NCBI RefSeq assembly: GCF_004006295.1
Contig: NZ_CP026095.1
Span: 4,245,501-4,309,500 of the forward strand
DNA length: 64,000 nucleotides
Direction: 5' to 3'
DNA from: Peribacillus asahii
GTDB taxonomy: Bacteria > Bacillota > Bacilli > Bacillales > DSM-1321
The translations under genes were made by a program, and so were the position numbers. Positions 35,946 to 45,335 of this stretch are shown one piece after another (the first letter of the stretch is position 1; every line of letters starts with the position of its first letter). The notes beneath the pieces are model-generated. The model did not search any database. It was given only the letters and a program-made list of their open reading frames with translations, and was not told the origin of the DNA.

Positions 35946-37114
35946 GGCAAACTGGAAAAAGAAAATGGATATATTTAGCTCTTTTTCTCGCTATGACTCT
36001 TCCATTAGCAGGATGCTGGGATACAAGTGAACCAGAGCGCATGGTATACGTTCATGGACTAGGCATTGATTATAAAGATCAACAATATACAGTTTATTTA
36101 CAAATTATTAATCCTCGCCTTTTAGCTAAATCAGAAGTAGCCGGCGGTGCTTCTGGAACAAAGATTGAGGTCGGCCGCGCATCTGGAAAAACAGTCAATG
36201 ACGCAGTGTTTAAGTTATATAAGTCATCTCAGCGCAGGGTTTTTTGGGGACACCTTGGTTTTGTTATATTCACGGAGGAAGCAATAAAAGCGGAAGGGAT
36301 TCAAGCAACCACCGATTTATTAGACAGATATCGAGAAACACGATACCGCCTTTGGATGTATGCAACAAATGAACCACTAATGGATGTATTAACAGCGGTT
36401 CCCATTATGGAAATGTCAACAGCTCTATCTCGAGTAAGCGATCCGCTTGCTACCTACAAACAAAGTTCGTTTGTTAAGCCAATTGATATGCGTGAATTAT
36501 TCATTTTACTAAATGAACCACCTTACGAAGCCAATATACCTTATATCAATTTAACAAAGGAAGATGTATGGAAAACAGAAAAAAAGAGTCATCGGGTCAT
36601 TCAAACAAAAGGCATTGCATCCATTAAAAAGAAGAAACTGCAAAAAATAATAGAGAATCAAAACATATACGGCCTTAGGTGGATGACTAAAGATATAAAG
36701 CGTGAGGAGTTAACTCTCACTACTAAAGAATTTTCAGATGTTAGTTTACTTATTAATAAGGTAAAAGTTAAAATAAAACCTATTGTTAAAAAAAACAACA
36801 TCCAATTTACCATTTCTATTAAAGCGGAGGCCATATTACGAGAGAACCCTAAAGATAAGAGTTTAAAAAACATAATTCAAGTTACTGAACAGACAATTAA
36901 ACAGCAAGTGAAGGGAACCTACTTACAAGGAGTTGAAAACAATATAGATATATACCGCTTATCAGAAATGTTATACAGAAAAAATGTTCAAGCTTGGAAA
37001 AATGCAGAGCAAAACGGGAAAGTTCCATTGACCGAGGATTCAATCCAGCAGCTGGATGTCCAAGTACATTTAATTCATGGAGAAAAGAATCGAAAGCGTT
37101 CTACTATTAAATAA
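35942..37114 (+). CDS. GerC-type spore germination lipoprotein (GerKC-like)
   Basis: C subunit of the germinant receptor, 390 residues. The lipobox LPLAGC (Cys25) is followed by WDTSEPERMVYVHGLGIDY, the nearly invariant GerC start (WDxxE...GIDxxxxYxV). Downstream YRETRYRLWMYATNEPLMDVL and a long mixed alpha/beta C-terminus match the family. The ATG overlaps the TGA of the A gene (ATGA) and its Shine-Dalgarno GGAGGGCG lies inside that gene. A terminator follows. In known bacilli such operons are read by sigma-G; I did not identify the promoter. Confidence 0.92.
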   Translation: MRQTGKRKWIYLALFLAMTLPLAGCWDTSEPERMVYVHGLGIDYKDQQYTVYLQIINPRLLAKSEVAGGASGTKIEVGRASGKTVNDAVFKLYKSSQRRVFWGHLGFVIFTEEAIKAEGIQATTDLLDRYRETRYRLWMYATNEPLMDVLTAVPIMEMSTALSRVSDPLATYKQSSFVKPIDMRELFILLNEPPYEANIPYINLTKEDVWKTEKKSHRVIQTKGIASIKKKKLQKIIENQNIYGLRWMTKDIKREELTLTTKEFSDVSLLINKVKVKIKPIVKKNNIQFTISIKAEAILRENPKDKSLKNIIQVTEQTIKQQVKGTYLQGVENNIDIYRLSEMLYRKNVQAWKNAEQNGKVPLTEDSIQQLDVQVHLIHGEKNRKRSTIK

Positions 37115-37121
37115 GCTCTCT

Positions 37122-37167
37122 GACAACCTAGTTTCTCACTAACCCCAACTTAGGTTGTCTCCTTTTC
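37122..37167 (+). terminator. terminator of the germinant receptor operon
   Basis: GACAACCTA...TAGGTTGTC hairpin followed by TCCTTTTCTT. Confidence 0.7.
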
Positions 37168-37202
37168 TTACGAAAAAACTGCCTAGCCTGCTCTAAGCAA
37201 AA

Positions 37203-37232
37203 AAGCAAGTTCGCCCCAAAACGAACTTGCCT
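37203..37232 (-). terminator. terminator of des-desK-desR
   Basis: Minus strand GCAAGTTCG...CGAACTTGC stem followed by six T residues. Confidence 0.85.
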
Positions 37233-37243
37233 CTCTATCGATC

Positions 37244-37843
37244 TTATTTAAACCAGCCCTTTTCTTTAAAACGGACGATGGCTTCAATTCGATTACTTAC
37301 GTCTAATTTATCAAGAATAATAGAAATATAATTACGAACGGTTCCTGTTGTTAAATAAAGCTCTTTCGCAATTTCTTTCGTATTTTTTCCATCAGCAATT
37401 AAACCAAGTACTTGTTTTTCTCGCTCAGTTAACGGATTTTCTTCTTGAAACGCCATATCAACAAGCTCAGGAGCATAAATCCGACGACCATCCATAATAA
37501 TTCGAATTGAATTCGCCAGTTCCTCACTTGGACTATCCTTTAATAAATATCCGCTCACACCGGCTTTTCGCGCTCGTTCAAAATAACCAGTACGCGCAAA
37601 CGTCGTTAAAATAATAACTTTGCAAGCTTGATTTTGAATTTCCTCAGCCACATCTAACCCGCTTTTGACTGGCATTTCGATATCCATAATGCAAACATCC
37701 GGCTTCAAACGATTCACTAACTCAAGCGCCTCTTCACCATTGCTCGCTTTCCCGACTACTTCCATATCTTCTTCCAAATCTAAAAGAGAGCCCAGCGCTC
37801 CCAGCAGCATCCGTTGATCTTCAGCAATGACTATTCGAATCAT
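37244..37843 (-). CDS. desR: response regulator DesR
   Basis: A 199-residue NarL/FixJ-family regulator that activates the desaturase gene in the cold. The receiver has Asp54 in VCIMDIEMPVKSG and Lys in GYLLKDSPSEEL; the C-terminal helix-turn-helix is LTEREKQVLGLIADGKNTKEI to RNYISIILDKLD. Length and context (downstream of the kinase, four-base overlap, with des upstream) match B. subtilis DesR. Confidence in the name comes mainly from the des-desK-desR order. Confidence 0.92.
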   Translation of the reverse strand: MIRIVIAEDQRMLLGALGSLLDLEEDMEVVGKASNGEEALELVNRLKPDVCIMDIEMPVKSGLDVAEEIQNQACKVIILTTFARTGYFERARKAGVSGYLLKDSPSEELANSIRIIMDGRRIYAPELVDMAFQEENPLTEREKQVLGLIADGKNTKEIAKELYLTTGTVRNYISIILDKLDVSNRIEAIVRFKEKGWFK

Positions 37844-38979
37844 ATTGATTTCCCCCGTTCCGCTTGTTTAATCACATTCGGCACTCTAATAACGAGTTTC
37901 GTTCCATTTGATGCTGGAATGTCTAAACTCCCATTAACAAATTCTAATCGTTCCTTCATCCCTTGAAGTCCATTTCCTTTAAAAAAGTCTCCTTTATGCT
38001 GAAAACCGACTCCGTTATCTTCTATTTCTATATACCACTCCGTCGGCAACTGCTTAATCACTAGCTTACAAGAAGAAGCATGACTATGTTTAACGATATT
38101 GTTAACTGCCTCTTTTAAGCACATACTTAACACATTTTCCACTAACAATGGTGTATCTTTAAGCTGTGAAGAACCTACTAGCTCCAGCTTGATTTGTGCC
38201 GCATTCAAGATTTGGCGAATTCGAAGCATTTCTTCGACAAGACGCGTACCGCGCATTTCAGACACTAAATCGCGTACTTCTTTTAGAGCCGTGCGCGCTG
38301 TCTGCTGAATATCTTTAATTTCATTTTTAGCTGCCTCTGGACTACGAGTCAGTAATTTGCCTGCCAAATCACTTTTTAAACCGATTAAAGAAAGCTTTTG
38401 CCCTAACGTATCATGCAGATCGCGAGCAATTCGCTGCCGCTCTTCTATTTTAACAAGCTCCGAAATTCGTTTATTTGCATCCTCTAACTGTTCTTCCAAC
38501 TGCTCCCTTTTCTTTCGATTGTATGTGTTAAATGGTATCAAAACTACACCAATCACACAAATGACAATGAACGGGAACTGCGTAAGAAAAATTTTATTTT
38601 GATAGAGAAACCCTAAATTTACCCCCAATATCGTAGTGATGATATGGATGGTATATAGTGTATAAAAACCAATCTTATTTTGAATATTTCCAATAAAAAA
38701 AGCGAGAAATAAAGCAAAATAAATATAACCAAAGAGACTCGTCATCGCAATTGAAGTGATAATTTGAATGGACGTCCATAAATAGACACTCCACCCCTTC
38801 GCAGCAAAGGATAATCCATAAGCGACAAAAAATAAAAGAATCATCCCAATCCCAGCTGCAATTTCTAACTTAGAGGACGATTTAAAAATAAAATAAAACG
38901 GTAGAATACAAAAAATAATCCAAACATAAGGGCTCAGCCCCGTATTCTTCGGGAAAATATGATACCAATTTTTTTTCAT
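37840..38979 (-). CDS. desK: membrane-fluidity sensor histidine kinase DesK
   Basis: A 379-residue kinase of the HisKA_3 type. Four to five transmembrane helices fill the first 155 residues and sense membrane thickness in the characterised protein. The phosphoacceptor is in IARDLHDTLGQKLSLIG, and the ATPase domain has EAVNNIVKHSHAS (N box) and IEDNGVGF/GNGLQGMKERL (G boxes). Start at 38979 follows AAAGGAGGC; the longer frame is unsupported. It lies between the desaturase gene and desR, separated from the former by a terminator that would lower downstream expression. Confidence 0.92.
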   Translation of the reverse strand: MKKNWYHIFPKNTGLSPYVWIIFCILPFYFIFKSSSKLEIAAGIGMILLFFVAYGLSFAAKGWSVYLWTSIQIITSIAMTSLFGYIYFALFLAFFIGNIQNKIGFYTLYTIHIITTILGVNLGFLYQNKIFLTQFPFIVICVIGVVLIPFNTYNRKKREQLEEQLEDANKRISELVKIEERQRIARDLHDTLGQKLSLIGLKSDLAGKLLTRSPEAAKNEIKDIQQTARTALKEVRDLVSEMRGTRLVEEMLRIRQILNAAQIKLELVGSSQLKDTPLLVENVLSMCLKEAVNNIVKHSHASSCKLVIKQLPTEWYIEIEDNGVGFQHKGDFFKGNGLQGMKERLEFVNGSLDIPASNGTKLVIRVPNVIKQAERGKSI

Positions 38980-39019
38980 AACAGCCTCCTTTCCTGTACA
39001 TTGTAATCTAATCAAAGAC

Positions 39020-39052
39020 TAAAAAACCATTCATAGCAAGAATGGTTTTTTA
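39020..39052 (-). terminator. intra-operon terminator between des and desK
   Basis: Minus strand AAAAACCATTC-TTGCTAT-GAATGGTTTTTTAG. It may attenuate read-through from the strongly cold-induced des promoter into desKR. Confidence 0.75.
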
Positions 39053-39057
39053 GCTTT

Positions 39058-40083
39058 TTATTTTTCTTGAAAGCTTGGTTGAGATTTTTCTACCAAAATC
39101 TTCGCTTCATGGAAGCCTACAAACGTTTTGCTTGACTCATCCCATAAGCGGAATCGAAGAGCTTTTAAACTAGAACGAATTGTAATCGTTGTAGCTTGTT
39201 GTAAAGGTGGTGTAGAATCATGAGCTTTCTCAAGATGATAATTCGGAACCTTCGGGCTGAGGTGATGTACGTGGTGAAAACCAATATTTCCTGTCACCCA
39301 TTGCAATAGCTTTGGAAGCTTATAATATGAGCTTCCATCAATCGCAGCCTTCACATAATTCCAGTTTTCTTCCTCTTCAAAATAAGAATCCTCAAACTGA
39401 TGCTGTACGTAGAACAGCCAAATTCCAAGCAACCCTGACACAAACATGATTGGAAGTTGAATCATAAGAAACGCTTGCCAGCCAATTGCTAAACATAACA
39501 ATGTATACAGTACAATAACAGAAACATTCGTTACATACGTATTGACTCTTTCTTTCTTACGTGCTCCTTTTCGATTAAAACGATTTGATACTAAGAATAA
39601 ATACGCTGGCCCTAATCCAAACATCACAAGCGGATTTCGATATAAACGATACTGAAGCCGAACCCAAAACGAAGCATTTACATACTCCTCCACCGTCATA
39701 ATCCAAATATCGCCTGTCCCTCGCTTATTTAAATTACTGCTTGTCGCATGATGAATTGAATGGTCGCGCTTCCACTTTTCATATGGAAATAGCGTAATAA
39801 TACCTGTAATTGTCCCTAAAATATCATTAGCTTTTCGACTTTTGAAAAAAGACTGATGGCAGCAATCATGAAAAATAATAAAAATTCGGACCACAAACCC
39901 TGACGCAATAATCGAAAGAGCTAAACTTAACCAATAAGAAATTTCCAAACTATAATACGCAGCAACCCATAACAAAATAAACGGTGGAATCGTATTAACT
40001 AACTGCTTTACACTCGTTTTTACATTAGACTTTTCAAAAGGAGCGATTTGTTTTCTTAGATTGACTTGATTTTGTTTACTCAT
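39058..40083 (-). CDS. des: acyl-lipid fatty acid desaturase Des
   Basis: Membrane diiron desaturase of 341 residues that introduces a double bond into phospholipid acyl chains on cold shock. Three histidine boxes are intact: HDCCHQ, HSIHHATS and HHVHH (GFHHVHHLSP). Four hydrophobic stretches flank them. It resembles B. subtilis delta-5 Des in length and in being followed by desK-desR. A 7-2-7 inverted repeat about 115 bases upstream is a candidate DesR site. Confidence 0.93.
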   Translation of the reverse strand: MSKQNQVNLRKQIAPFEKSNVKTSVKQLVNTIPPFILLWVAAYYSLEISYWLSLALSIIASGFVVRIFIIFHDCCHQSFFKSRKANDILGTITGIITLFPYEKWKRDHSIHHATSSNLNKRGTGDIWIMTVEEYVNASFWVRLQYRLYRNPLVMFGLGPAYLFLVSNRFNRKGARKKERVNTYVTNVSVIVLYTLLCLAIGWQAFLMIQLPIMFVSGLLGIWLFYVQHQFEDSYFEEEENWNYVKAAIDGSSYYKLPKLLQWVTGNIGFHHVHHLSPKVPNYHLEKAHDSTPPLQQATTITIRSSLKALRFRLWDESSKTFVGFHEAKILVEKSQPSFQEK

Positions 40084-40190
40084 TTCTGCCTCCTGAACAG
40101 TTCACTTCTCTTTTATCTTGAACAATTTACTTCTCTTCTATAATAAAAAAGAACACAATATCGTTATAGTCATAAACGTCAGGTAGAGAA

Positions 40191-40206
40191 TATGACAAAT
40201 GTCATA
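40191..40206. promoter_or_regulatory. candidate DesR operator upstream of des
   Basis: TATGACAAATGTCATA is a perfect 7-bp inverted repeat with a two-base centre, about 108-123 bases upstream of the des start. DesR is known to bind inverted-repeat DNA upstream of des; assignment of this exact repeat is inference. Confidence 0.55.
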
Positions 40207-40307
40207 TCCTCTACTTATTCAAATTCTATATGTTGAATATAACATAACAACAATATATTGATTTTTGACAGTTGCTATTATCGCTATTTCTTATAGAAAC
40301 AAATCGT

Positions 40308-41093
40308 TTATCTTTCGTTATCTTCTAGCGTTTGAAATAGTAAATTGGAATAAGGATGTTTTAACTGCCCAACATCCAAAAGATGAAATGTTTCAATAAT
40401 CTCTCCTTGATACATAACTGCTACTCGATCACACAGTTCCTTCGTTGATTGTAAATCATGAGTGATAAATAAGTAAGATAATTGTTCTTGCTTTTGAATT
40501 CGTTTTAACATACGTATAATAGAAGTTTGTGAAGTAGAATCTAGACTGGCTATTGATTCATCAAAAATAATAATGTCTGGTTTCACAGCTAAAGCTTTTG
40601 CAATACAAACTCGTTGCTTTTGTCCACCGCTTAATTGGTGAGGATATCTTATTAAATAGGAAGCATCCAAATTAACTAACTCAAGCAATTGTATACATTG
40701 AGTTCTCCATTCTTTGTTTTTAGAAAAATAGTTGCGCAGCGGTTCAGTTAAAATTTCCTGTACGTTCATCTTTGGATGCAAAGATGAAGATGAATCTTGT
40801 AATACCATTTGTAACCGCTTATACAACTGAATATCCTTTATTTGATTGCTATTAATTAATTTTCCATCAAGTAAAACCTGCCCCGAAGTGACAGATTCTA
40901 TTTTCATAATCAATTTGGCTATCGTACTTTTTCCGCTGCCGCTTTCACCAACAATCCCCAAGCATTCTCCTTTAGACAATGTTAAATTAACCTGATTAAC
41001 AGCTGTAAAATGCTTCTTTCTTCTAAACCACGATAATTTTCTTGATCTGACAGAGTATTCTTTAGTAACATTACATAACTCAAGAAGGGTCAA
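40308..41093 (-). CDS. Nik/Opp-type ABC transporter ATP-binding protein (NikE/OppF-like)
   Basis: Second ATPase of a nickel/peptide/opine-type importer, 261 residues. Walker A GESGSGKST, signature LSGGQKQRVCIAKAL, Walker B DIIIFDESIASLD (Ser where Asp/Pro is more usual) and switch His in FITHDLQST. The N-terminal VRSRKLSWFRRKKHFTAVNQV insertion is typical of the OppF/NikE half. It lacks the C-terminal Fe-S-like Cys-rich tail of true OppF. Last gene of a five-gene operon behind a cobalamin riboswitch. Confidence 0.87.
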   Translation of the reverse strand: MTLLELCNVTKEYSVRSRKLSWFRRKKHFTAVNQVNLTLSKGECLGIVGESGSGKSTIAKLIMKIESVTSGQVLLDGKLINSNQIKDIQLYKRLQMVLQDSSSSLHPKMNVQEILTEPLRNYFSKNKEWRTQCIQLLELVNLDASYLIRYPHQLSGGQKQRVCIAKALAVKPDIIIFDESIASLDSTSQTSIIRMLKRIQKQEQLSYLFITHDLQSTKELCDRVAVMYQGEIIETFHLLDVGQLKHPYSNLLFQTLEDNER

Positions 41094-41806
41094 AGGAGAA
41101 CTCCTCCTCGGTCCATTTGAACCACACGGTCGGCATATTTCTTAACACTTTTCTCATCATGAGAAATAAGTAAAATCGTCAATTTTAATTCCTGTTGCAG
41201 CTGCTTAAGCAACGTTAAAACCTTTTCACGATTGATCACATCAAGAGCAGTCGTTGGTTCATCTGCAATAAATATCTTTGGCTGCAAGCTTAACATCATC
41301 GCTAATAGTACCCGCTGTCGCATTCCTCCACTTAATTCAAAAGGATATAGAGATAAAATGTGCTCTGGATCTGAGAAACCGACTTGATTTAATAACGAGT
41401 GTAAAGATGTTTCTATACTTTTTTTGTTCCACTTCTTATGCCTTAATGCTTCTACCATTTGTCTTTTCACAGTTTGAATAGGATTTAACCCATTTAAAGA
41501 ATGTTGAATTAATAAACCAATTTCATCACGACGAAGCTGTTGGAGACGTCTTTCATCATAGTCTATAATATTTTCATCCCTATATATTATTTGCCCATGC
41601 GTCACACGACAGCCTTTCTCCAAAAGTCCAACTATTGCATGTGCAGTTAAACTTTTTCCACAGCCGCTTGGACCGGTAATAGCAAGCATTTCCCCCCTAA
41701 ATAATTGAAACGACATATCATCGACAATCGTTTCCCACTTTCCTTCATTCTGACAAGAAATTTTTACATGTTCGATACTTAGTAAGGGATCTATATTCTT
41801 CTTCAT
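41090..41806 (-). CDS. Nik/Opp-type ABC transporter ATP-binding protein (NikD/OppD-like)
   Basis: First ATPase of the importer, 238 residues. Walker A GPSGCGKSL, signature LSGGMRQRVLLAMML, Walker B IFIADEPTTALD and switch His LLISHDEKSV are intact. Short length without the C-terminal oligopeptide extension is more like NikD than OppD. Overlaps the next ATPase by four bases and follows the permease by two, indicating translational coupling. Confidence 0.87.
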   Translation of the reverse strand: MKKNIDPLLSIEHVKISCQNEGKWETIVDDMSFQLFRGEMLAITGPSGCGKSLTAHAIVGLLEKGCRVTHGQIIYRDENIIDYDERRLQQLRRDEIGLLIQHSLNGLNPIQTVKRQMVEALRHKKWNKKSIETSLHSLLNQVGFSDPEHILSLYPFELSGGMRQRVLLAMMLSLQPKIFIADEPTTALDVINREKVLTLLKQLQQELKLTILLISHDEKSVKKYADRVVQMDRGGVLL

Positions 41807-41807
41807 C

Positions 41808-42635
41808 TTACACCTCTTTAAGAGTAGTAGAATCTAATTTTCTAAATCTGTCGCTAATTAATTGACATGCTAATACGAAAAATAAAATAGCCATCCCCGG
41901 AAAAATCATCACATGTGGAGCAATTTGAAAATAAGACGTTGCATCATGTAACATCGCTCCCCATTCAGGTGTTGGAGGTTGGATTCCTAACCCTAAAAAA
42001 GAAAGTCCCGCAATAGCCAGCACGATTTTCCCCATATCCAATGCACTAAAAACAAGAACAGATACAAAGATTTGCGGAAGAATATAACGTTGCATAATAC
42101 GCCGATGTGAATTTCCTGACATGCGCGCCGATAATAGATAGTCCTCTTTACAAATCTTAATCACCAGACTCCTAATAAAGCGAACATAGTTTGCCCAACG
42201 AACGATTATGATCGCAATAATCATATTAATAAATCCAGGTCCTAGGACACCAACAATTGCAATTGTGAGAACAATATCAGGAATAGCTAGCATACTATCA
42301 ATTACTCGCATAAAAATATGATCTGTTCGACCACGTACATATCCTGTTACTAGCCCAATTGGAATACTAATTATTAAAGTAAAAATAATAATAAGAAAAG
42401 CAGCTGTCATACTTATTCTAGCTCCGTAAATAACCCTTGATAATATACAACGTCCTAAATGATCCGTACCAAATGGATACATCCAACTTGGAGAAGATAA
42501 TCTATTAGCTAAATTTACATTTACAGGGTCGTGAGGAGCAATCCAAGGAGCAAAGATTCCAATAAAAAGGATTAGTATAAGCACCCCGCTTCCTACTATT
42601 ACGTTTATATCTAATCGATATAACATCTTTTGCAT
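41808..42635 (-). CDS. Nik/Opp-type ABC transporter permease (NikC/OppC-like)
   Basis: A 275-residue permease with about six transmembrane helices. The DppC/NikC family start is seen in IFAPWIAPHDPVNVNLANRL and PFGTDHLGRCILSRVIYGAR; the ATPase-contact loop is in YVRFIRSLVIKICKEDYLLSARMSG, and the C-terminus has GLSFLGLGIQPPTPEWGAML. Encoded between the other permease and the ATPases. Confidence 0.9.
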   Translation of the reverse strand: MQKMLYRLDINVIVGSGVLILILFIGIFAPWIAPHDPVNVNLANRLSSPSWMYPFGTDHLGRCILSRVIYGARISMTAAFLIIIFTLIISIPIGLVTGYVRGRTDHIFMRVIDSMLAIPDIVLTIAIVGVLGPGFINMIIAIIIVRWANYVRFIRSLVIKICKEDYLLSARMSGNSHRRIMQRYILPQIFVSVLVFSALDMGKIVLAIAGLSFLGLGIQPPTPEWGAMLHDATSYFQIAPHVMIFPGMAILFFVLACQLISDRFRKLDSTTLKEV

Positions 42636-42649
42636 GAATACATTCCCTT

Positions 42650-43579
42650 CTAACTAACCCTTAAGCGCGGATCTACTAGAACATAAATAAAATCTACAAC
42701 CGTATGAATACAAACAAATAGAATAGATGCAAAAATAACATACCCTTGAATAACTGGATAATCTCGCATATTAATTGACTCAATAATATATCGTCCTAGA
42801 CCTGGCCATGAGAAAATAGATTCTACAATAATACTTCCACCTAGCATAAAAGCAAAACTTGTCCCTATCATCGTCACAATTGGTAAAAAAGCATGCTTGA
42901 GCACTTGAAAAACTAATATTCGTCTCTTGGACATGCCCCTTGCTCTAGCCGCTTTCACAAAATTTTGGTTCATCATATCCAACATACTTGTCCGTAACAC
43001 TCGAGCATACACGGTTCCTAATCCTAACCCCAGTGTTAGCGCTGGTAACACGAGATGCTGCCAAGTGCCATTTCCCATAGAAGGAAGCCAGCCATATTGC
43101 ACAGAAAATAAATAAATGAATAGAAATCCTAACCAAAAAGAAGGAACCGCAGACCCGAAAAGAGCCATAAGTCTGCCGATTCTATCTAATATCCCTGCTG
43201 AATAGATAGCTGTTGAAATTCCTAAACTGAGAGTAATCACTAGCATAATCAATAAACCAGCACACGCTAGTTCTAAAGTAGCCGGTAACCTTTCGAATAG
43301 TTCATCAACGACGGGCTCTTTAGAAACATAGGAGTTTCCCCATTGCCCAGTGAAAACCTCCTTGATCCATTGGACATATTGACTCCCTATAGATTCTGTT
43401 AATCCTAGCTCCGAGCGTAATGAGTCTAGTGCTTCTTTTGATGCAGGAACATCATTCACTTTTAACATAATCGTAGCCGGGTCTCCAGGCGATACTCTTA
43501 GTAGTAAAAAAGTAAGCGTAGCGACGCAAAAAACAACAAAAACTAATTGAATCAAATGTTCTATGAAAAACTTAATCAT
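42650..43579 (-). CDS. Nik/Opp-type ABC transporter permease (NikB/OppB-like)
   Basis: A 309-residue permease with six transmembrane helices. Family blocks: LLRVSPGDPATIML at the N-terminus, LPALTLGLGLGTVYARVLRTSML, ARGMSKRRILVFQVLKHAFLP (cytoplasmic coupling loop) and SIFSWPGLGRYIIESINMRDYPV. Follows the binding-protein gene by five bases. Confidence 0.9.
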   Translation of the reverse strand: MIKFFIEHLIQLVFVVFCVATLTFLLLRVSPGDPATIMLKVNDVPASKEALDSLRSELGLTESIGSQYVQWIKEVFTGQWGNSYVSKEPVVDELFERLPATLELACAGLLIMLVITLSLGISTAIYSAGILDRIGRLMALFGSAVPSFWLGFLFIYLFSVQYGWLPSMGNGTWQHLVLPALTLGLGLGTVYARVLRTSMLDMMNQNFVKAARARGMSKRRILVFQVLKHAFLPIVTMIGTSFAFMLGGSIIVESIFSWPGLGRYIIESINMRDYPVIQGYVIFASILFVCIHTVVDFIYVLVDPRLRVS

Positions 43580-43584
43580 CTACA

Positions 43585-45144
43585 CTATTCCACATCAATT
43601 TGTGAATGATTATAGTAATACTCAATCGGATGAGCAACAAATCCTTTTAAACCGTCTCTAACAGCAAATACCGTATTCGGGAAAACAATAAATGACTGTG
43701 GAATATCTTTATTAATTTCCTCTTGTATTTGAATAGCTAATTGATTGCGCTTCTCCAAATCCGTTGTTTGACTTAACTGATTAATCATTTTATCAACCGA
43801 AAGAGACACATACTTACTCACATTTGATTCACTATTAGATTGATAAAATATTTCTAAGAAGTATTGTGGGTCACCTGTATGTGCTGTTAACATGCTGTAC
43901 ATTGATAAATCCCAATCCTCATTCGCTAATGTATCATCAATATTCTCTACTTGACGAATATTGATTTTCATTCCTTCAGCTAATAATTTATTTTGAATTA
44001 CTTCTGCCATTACTGTTAATTCTGGACGCTGTGGAAACGTTAATAATGTCGCTTCAAATGTCTTTCCTTCTTTTTCCCACATGCCCTCAGAATTTTTCTT
44101 CCAACCTTCTTGCTGCATTAACTGATTAACAGATTCTGTTTCTTCTTTATTTTCCACTTTGCCAAATGGCAAGACAGGAGAAAATGTACTATGGGCTACA
44201 GACCCTTGTCCTTTCATGACTGAATTCACAATCTCTTCACGTGGAATCAACATATCAACCACTTTCCTCAATGCTAACTCTTTAAATAGAGGAGATTCCA
44301 TATTGTACATCAGCATATGTGTTCTTAATGATGTAGCGGTTAACACTTCAAATTTTTTATTCTTCTCTAAAACATCAATATGATCAACAGAAATATCGGT
44401 TGCCCCGTCTACATCTCCAGATTGTAAAGCCATTAGTCGCGTATTAGCATCAGAAATAAATTTAATTGTCACTTCAGATAATAATGCTTTCTCGCCCCAA
44501 TAATCTTCATATCGTTCAACAATAAGTGATTGATCTTGATTAAATTGTTTAATTTTAAATGCCCCTGTAAAGGCAGGATAGCTATCTTTATCATTAATTG
44601 TTGCTACATCTACGATGATTGTTGCTGGGTCAGCTAAATGCGCAATTAAAGCCGCATTCGGTTGTGTAGTTTCAATTTTCAACTCAGTATCTGACACGGC
44701 TTCCATCGATTTAATTTGTAATAAATCTTTCGCTTTTGGGTTTTTATCGATAGAACGCTGTAATGAGTCTTTTACGCTTGTAGCATCCATTACTTTCCCA
44801 TTATGAAAACTTACATTTTTTTGCAATTGAAATAACCATGTTGTGTCATTTTCTTGTTTCCATGATTTTGCCAGCCAAGTTGTAGGCTCCAATTCTTCAT
44901 TTAATTTAATTAATGTTTCCGCTGTTCCAGAGCGCATAACTTCCCAGCTATCACTACCATGTGGGTCAAGGCTTGCTGGACTCCACGAAAAAGCTAAGGT
45001 TGCTTTTTGGTTTGAATCTTCTTCATTAGTACCTTTGTCTGTTGATGTTTCATCATTTCCAGCACATCCTATAAGTGCTAGAAAGCATAAAGCAAGAACC
45101 ATCCATAATCCTAAGTTTCGTTTCCTATTCCAATTCTTCAACAT
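43585..45144 (-). CDS. Nik/Opp-type substrate-binding lipoprotein, probably for cobalt/nickel or a metal chelate
   Basis: Cluster C binding protein of 519 residues. Signal peptide and lipobox LIGC (Cys27), then the SBP_bac_5 fold: LAFSWSPASLDPHGSDSWEV, LIKLNEELEPTTWLAKSW, FQLQKNVSFHNGKVMDATSV and the C-terminal SFIVFPNTVFAVRDGLKGF. Such proteins bind peptides, nickel/cobalt complexes or opine metallophores. The cobalamin riboswitch upstream argues for cobalt or a corrinoid precursor. Predicted ligand is inferred from regulation. Confidence 0.87.
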   Translation of the reverse strand: MLKNWNRKRNLGLWMVLALCFLALIGCAGNDETSTDKGTNEEDSNQKATLAFSWSPASLDPHGSDSWEVMRSGTAETLIKLNEELEPTTWLAKSWKQENDTTWLFQLQKNVSFHNGKVMDATSVKDSLQRSIDKNPKAKDLLQIKSMEAVSDTELKIETTQPNAALIAHLADPATIIVDVATINDKDSYPAFTGAFKIKQFNQDQSLIVERYEDYWGEKALLSEVTIKFISDANTRLMALQSGDVDGATDISVDHIDVLEKNKKFEVLTATSLRTHMLMYNMESPLFKELALRKVVDMLIPREEIVNSVMKGQGSVAHSTFSPVLPFGKVENKEETESVNQLMQQEGWKKNSEGMWEKEGKTFEATLLTFPQRPELTVMAEVIQNKLLAEGMKINIRQVENIDDTLANEDWDLSMYSMLTAHTGDPQYFLEIFYQSNSESNVSKYVSLSVDKMINQLSQTTDLEKRNQLAIQIQEEINKDIPQSFIVFPNTVFAVRDGLKGFVAHPIEYYYNHSQIDVE

Positions 45145-45171
45145 GTTCTTCCCCCTATAAAATGATTAAAA

Positions 45172-45214
45172 ACAAAAAAGCATTTCTGACTATATAAAGA
45201 GGTCAGAAATGCTT
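45172..45214 (-). terminator. leader terminator between cobalamin riboswitch and the ABC operon
   Basis: Minus strand AGCATTTCTGACC...GTCAGAAATGCT followed by six T residues, 28 bases before the first start codon. It is the likely expression platform of the riboswitch. Confidence 0.85.
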
Positions 45215-45335
45215 TTAATGATAAAAATAGGGAATCTACACCTATAATCATCCATAGATGATATACGTACAGACTTGTGATTATCAGCACACTAACCACC
45301 TCCCTAAAAATCCCGTAGGTCTAACAGTGATGTTC

